Below, piece by piece: positions 50,536-53,128 of a stretch of 53,128 bases of DNA. The stretch comes from Comamonadaceae bacterium (lineage in GTDB: Bacteria > Pseudomonadota > Gammaproteobacteria > Burkholderiales > Burkholderiaceae_C), in assembly GCA_027486255.1 (NCBI GenBank), contig JAIXPL010000005.1:1-53128 (forward strand), given 5' to 3'. The notes beneath the pieces were generated by a model, which was given only the letters and a program-made list of their open reading frames with translations, did no database searches and was not told the origin of the DNA. Position numbers and translations under genes: made by a program. Every line of letters starts with the position of its first letter. The first letter of the stretch is position 1.

Positions 50536-50595
50536 CACGACGACCAGGTGGTCAACACAAGCAGCCAAAATGCCACCTCACCTTGGATTGAAGCC

Positions 50596-52134
50596 ATGAC
50601 CGACAAATTGATCATTTTCGACACCACCTTGCGCGACGGCGAGCAGTCGCCCGGCGCCTCCATGACCCGCGATGAAAAGCTGCGCATCGCCCGGCAGCTC
50701 GAGCGCCTGAAGGTGGACGTGATCGAGGCTGGGTTCGCTGCCAGTTCCAACGGCGACTTCGAAGCCGTCAAGGCCATTGCCAACGCCATCAAGGATTCCA
50801 CGGTCTGCTCGCTCTCGCGGGCCAATGACCGCGACATCGCGCGAGCTGCTGAGGCTCTCCAGGGTGCCAACAGCGCCCGCATCCACACCTTCATTGCCAC
50901 CTCGCCCCTGCACATGGAGAAAAAGCTCAGGATGTCACCCGAGGAGGTGCTGGAGCAGGCCAAGCAATCCGTGCGTTTTGCACGCAACGTGTGTGCCGAC
51001 ATCGAGTTCAGCGCCGAAGATGGTTACCGCAGCGAGATTGACTTCCTCGCCCGCGTGGTCGAGGCTGTGATCGCCGAGGGCGCCACCACCATCAACATTC
51101 CCGACACCGTGGGTTACGCCGTGCCCGAGTTGTATGGCAACTTCATCAAGACCTTGCGCGAGAAGGTCCCCAATTCCGATAAGGCCATCTGGTCAGTCCA
51201 TTGCCACAACGACCTCGGCATGGCGGTGGCCAATTCCCTGGCCGGCGTGAAGATCGGCGGTGCCCGCCAGGTCGAGTGCACCATCAACGGCTTGGGCGAG
51301 CGCGCTGGAAACTGCTCGCTTGAAGAGATCGTCATGGCCGTCAAGACGCGACGCGACTATTTCACGCTCGACGTGGGCATTGACACCCAACACATCGTGG
51401 CTGCCAGCCGCATGGTCAGCCAGACCACTGGCTTCGTGGTCCAGCCCAACAAGGCGGTGGTGGGGGCCAACGCCTTCGCGCATGCGTCCGGCATCCACCA
51501 GGACGGCGTGCTCAAGGCGCGTGACACCTACGAGATCATGCGTGCCGAGGACGTGGGCTGGAGCGCCAACAAGATCGTGCTGGGCAAACTCAGCGGCCGC
51601 AATGCCTTCAAACAGCGCCTGCAAGACCTGGGCGTGCAGCTCGACAGCGAGTCCGAGATCAACACCGCTTTTGCCAAGTTCAAGGAGTTGGCCGATCGCA
51701 AGAGCGAGATCTTTGACGAGGACATCCTGGCCCTGGTCAGCGACGAGAGCGTGACCAGCGAGAAAGAGCAATTTGGATTCGTCTCCCTGTCGCAGCGCAG
51801 TGAGACGGGCGAGCGACCCCATGCGTCCATTGTGTTCACGGTGGCCGGCAAGGAGGTGCGCGCCGAGGCCGATGGGAATGGCCCTGTCGATGCGTCGCTC
51901 AAGGCCATTGAGAGCCATGTCCAGAGCGGCGCCGAGATGGTCTTGTATTCCGTCAATGCCATCAGCGGCTCTACCGAGAGCCAGGGTGAAGTGACTGTGC
52001 GCCTGCAAAACAGCGGCAGGGTGGTCAATGGTGTGGGCTCCGATCCCGACATCGTGGTCGCTTCCGCCAAGGCCTACCTCAGTGCCCTGAACAAGCTGCA
52101 GAGCAAGGCTGACCGGGTTGCCGCTCAGGGCTGA
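50596..52134 (+). CDS. leuA: 2-Isopropylmalate synthase
   Basis: Condenses 2-oxoisovalerate with acetyl-CoA, the committed step to leucine. From ATG 50596 the protein is 512 residues. It has the catalytic-barrel motif [13 protein letters not shown], metal-binding [15 protein letters not shown] and HASGIHQDG. The C-terminal LeuA regulatory domain (about 390-500) binds leucine in homologues. The open stretch to 50506 overlaps the attenuator terminator and is not coding. Expression is probably set by the leader peptide upstream. Confidence 0.97.
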   Translation: MTDKLIIFDTTLRDGEQSPGASMTRDEKLRIARQLERLKVDVIEAGFAASSNGDFEAVKAIANAIKDSTVCSLSRANDRDIARAAEALQGANSARIHTFIATSPLHMEKKLRMSPEEVLEQAKQSVRFARNVCADIEFSAEDGYRSEIDFLARVVEAVIAEGATTINIPDTVGYAVPELYGNFIKTLREKVPNSDKAIWSVHCHNDLGMAVANSLAGVKIGGARQVECTINGLGERAGNCSLEEIVMAVKTRRDYFTLDVGIDTQHIVAASRMVSQTTGFVVQPNKAVVGANAFAHASGIHQDGVLKARDTYEIMRAEDVGWSANKIVLGKLSGRNAFKQRLQDLGVQLDSESEINTAFAKFKELADRKSEIFDEDILALVSDESVTSEKEQFGFVSLSQRSETGERPHASIVFTVAGKEVRAEADGNGPVDASLKAIESHVQSGAEMVLYSVNAISGSTESQGEVTVRLQNSGRVVNGVGSDPDIVVASAKAYLSALNKLQSKADRVAAQG

Positions 52135-52197
52135 GCCGGCCAGCTTGGATGCAGGCGGGGGTGAGTAGCTTGAGGAATCACGCGCAAGTTTTTGATA

Positions 52198-52226
52198 TTG
52201 CGTAACATTTTTTAATTGGATACACT
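52198..52226 (+). promoter_or_regulatory. Candidate promoter of the PBP gene
   Basis: TTGCGT and TACACT are 17 bases apart within an AT-rich stretch that stands out from the GC-rich surroundings. They lie 28 bases before the penicillin-binding-protein start. The -35 box is a weak match. Confidence 0.4.
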
Positions 52227-52253
52227 CGGCGCAGTTTTTATCACCTGCCGCAT

Positions 52254-53128
52254 ATGCCACTGTCCATCCTGCGCCGTGTTCTGCCCAGCCTCGCACTTGT
52301 GGCGCTGGCGACCTCGCTGACAGTTGTCTCCCCCCTGGCCTTTGCCCAGGCCGGTAAGGGCGAGAGTGCCAAGTCACAGCAGCGCAAGGCCTCCAAGGCG
52401 AACAAGGCTTCCAAGGCAGGCAACAAGGCCTCGGTGCGCAAGGTGGCGCGGGTCAACGGCAAGGGCGTCAAGGCGACCACTCTGCGTGCAGCGGTTCCTC
52501 CACGCCCCTCTTATGGGCAGATGGCTGGTCTGCACAGTGTCTCTGATCCACTCGACTTGAAGTCCAGCGTGGCCCTGGTGATTGACCAGGACACGCGCGA
52601 GGTGTTGATCAGCAAGAACGACCACGTGGTGCTGCCCATCGCCTCGCTCACCAAACTCATGACCGGCGTGATCGTCAGCGGTGCCAAGTTGCCCATGGAC
52701 GAGATGATCACCATCACCCAGGCTGATGTGGACACCGAAAAGGGCAGCACCTCGCGTCTTCGCGTGGGCACCAGTCTGAGCCGGGGTGAGCTGCTGCACC
52801 TGGCGCTCATGTCCAGCGAGAACCGTGCTGCCCACGCCCTCGGGCGAACCTACCCAGGCGGCCTGCAGTCTTTCGTCTCCCTCATGAATGCCAAGGCTCA
52901 GATGCTGGGCATGAAGGACACGCGCTACGTCGAGCCAACTGGCCTGTCGAGCCGTAACCAATCCAGCGCGCAGGACCTGGCCATCCTGGTCACTACCGCC
53001 TATGCCGACCCAACCCTGCGCGAACTCTCCACCTCCACCGGTCACGAGGTGGCCGTTGGCAGCCAAACCCTCAAGTACAACAACACCAATCGTCTGGTCA
53101 AAAGTCCTTCATGGGAGATCGGTCTGCA
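52254..53128 (+). CDS. pbpG: D-alanyl-D-alanine endopeptidase / serine hydrolase (5' part, runs off window)
   Basis: Periplasmic low-molecular-weight penicillin-binding protein of the S11 family, which trims or opens peptidoglycan cross-links. About 291 residues are present. A signal peptide ends near AFAQA, then comes a Lys/Ala/Ser-rich linker (about 34-75). The catalytic domain has the SxxK motif SLTK (Ser131, Lys134) and SxN motif SEN (188-190). The KTG motif lies beyond the window. The PbpG name rests on length and style; DacA-type is the alternative. Confidence 0.87.
   Translation, partial: MPLSILRRVLPSLALVALATSLTVVSPLAFAQAGKGESAKSQQRKASKANKASKAGNKASVRKVARVNGKGVKATTLRAAVPPRPSYGQMAGLHSVSDPLDLKSSVALVIDQDTREVLISKNDHVVLPIASLTKLMTGVIVSGAKLPMDEMITITQADVDTEKGSTSRLRVGTSLSRGELLHLALMSSENRAAHALGRTYPGGLQSFVSLMNAKAQMLGMKDTRYVEPTGLSSRNQSSAQDLAILVTTAYADPTLRELSTSTGHEVAVGSQTLKYNNTNRLVKSPSWEIGL

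Overview
The window is 53 kb of GC-rich DNA that looks like the chromosome of a betaproteobacterium in the order Burkholderiales, most likely a Comamonadaceae-type organism. This rests on protein sequence style and on gene order: rho-trxA, ffs beside dnaX-ybaB-recR, nadE-glnB, an ECF sigma/DUF3619/DUF3106/RDD block, and ilvI-ilvH-ilvC-pssA-leuA. I see no prophage, insertion sequence, CRISPR array, tRNA or rRNA. Genes are tightly packed, many with ATGA stop/start overlaps.

Layout. 1-1.2 kb: 5' part of rho and trxA (minus). 1.3-8.8 kb: an AddB/AddA-type helicase-nuclease pair, a flavoprotein and a small unknown protein (plus). 8.8-12.0 kb: SRP RNA (minus), then dnaX, ybaB and recR (plus). 12.0-17.1 kb: a MAPEG membrane protein, an orphan substrate-binding protein, an MltD-type lytic transglycosylase (minus), a methyltransferase and rnhA. 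17.4-22.0 kb: an RND efflux adaptor and pump with no outer-membrane channel or regulator alongside. 22.0-25.1 kb: moaA-mobA-moeA (minus). 25.1-35.8 kb: an acid-sugar (aldotetronate) catabolic island on the minus strand. It has an aldehyde dehydrogenase and an SDR upstream, then a GntR/FadR regulator, ltnD, otnK, otnC, otnI, denD and a TRAP transporter. 35.9-38.9 kb: a divergent pair of pyrophosphatases, one membrane proton-pumping and one soluble. 38.9-45.6 kb: an acetyltransferase-like protein, nadE, glnB, a LOG-family protein, dgkA, an RDD protein, DUF3106, DUF3619 and an ECF sigma factor. 45.9-52.1 kb: branched-chain amino acid synthesis (ilvI, ilvH, ilvC, leuA) with pssA inserted. 52.3 kb to the end: the 5' part of a penicillin-binding-protein endopeptidase.

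The strongest non-coding signals are regulatory. First, dnaX carries an A AAA AAG slippery heptamer in the correct frame, a stop three codons into the -1 frame, and a nested stem starting 7 nt downstream. This is the layout expected for programmed frameshifting to a 393-residue gamma subunit. Second, an 18-codon ORF with six leucine codons precedes leuA and is followed by mutually exclusive antiterminator and terminator helices, a classical attenuator. Third, three hairpins in a row lie between ilvI and ilvH, and a 13-bp-armed inverted repeat lies between ilvH and ilvC. Fourth, three unrelated genes contain in-frame hexanucleotide tandem repeats; the one in mltD is also a G-quadruplex motif.

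The acid-sugar island is the most coherent metabolic module. The TRAP system would import a four-carbon sugar acid. LtnD and DenD would oxidise threonate or erythronate, OtnI would isomerise, OtnK would phosphorylate, and OtnC would decarboxylate to dihydroxyacetone phosphate. The adjacent SDR and aldehyde dehydrogenase may extend the route upstream to tetritols or tetroses; that extension is inference.
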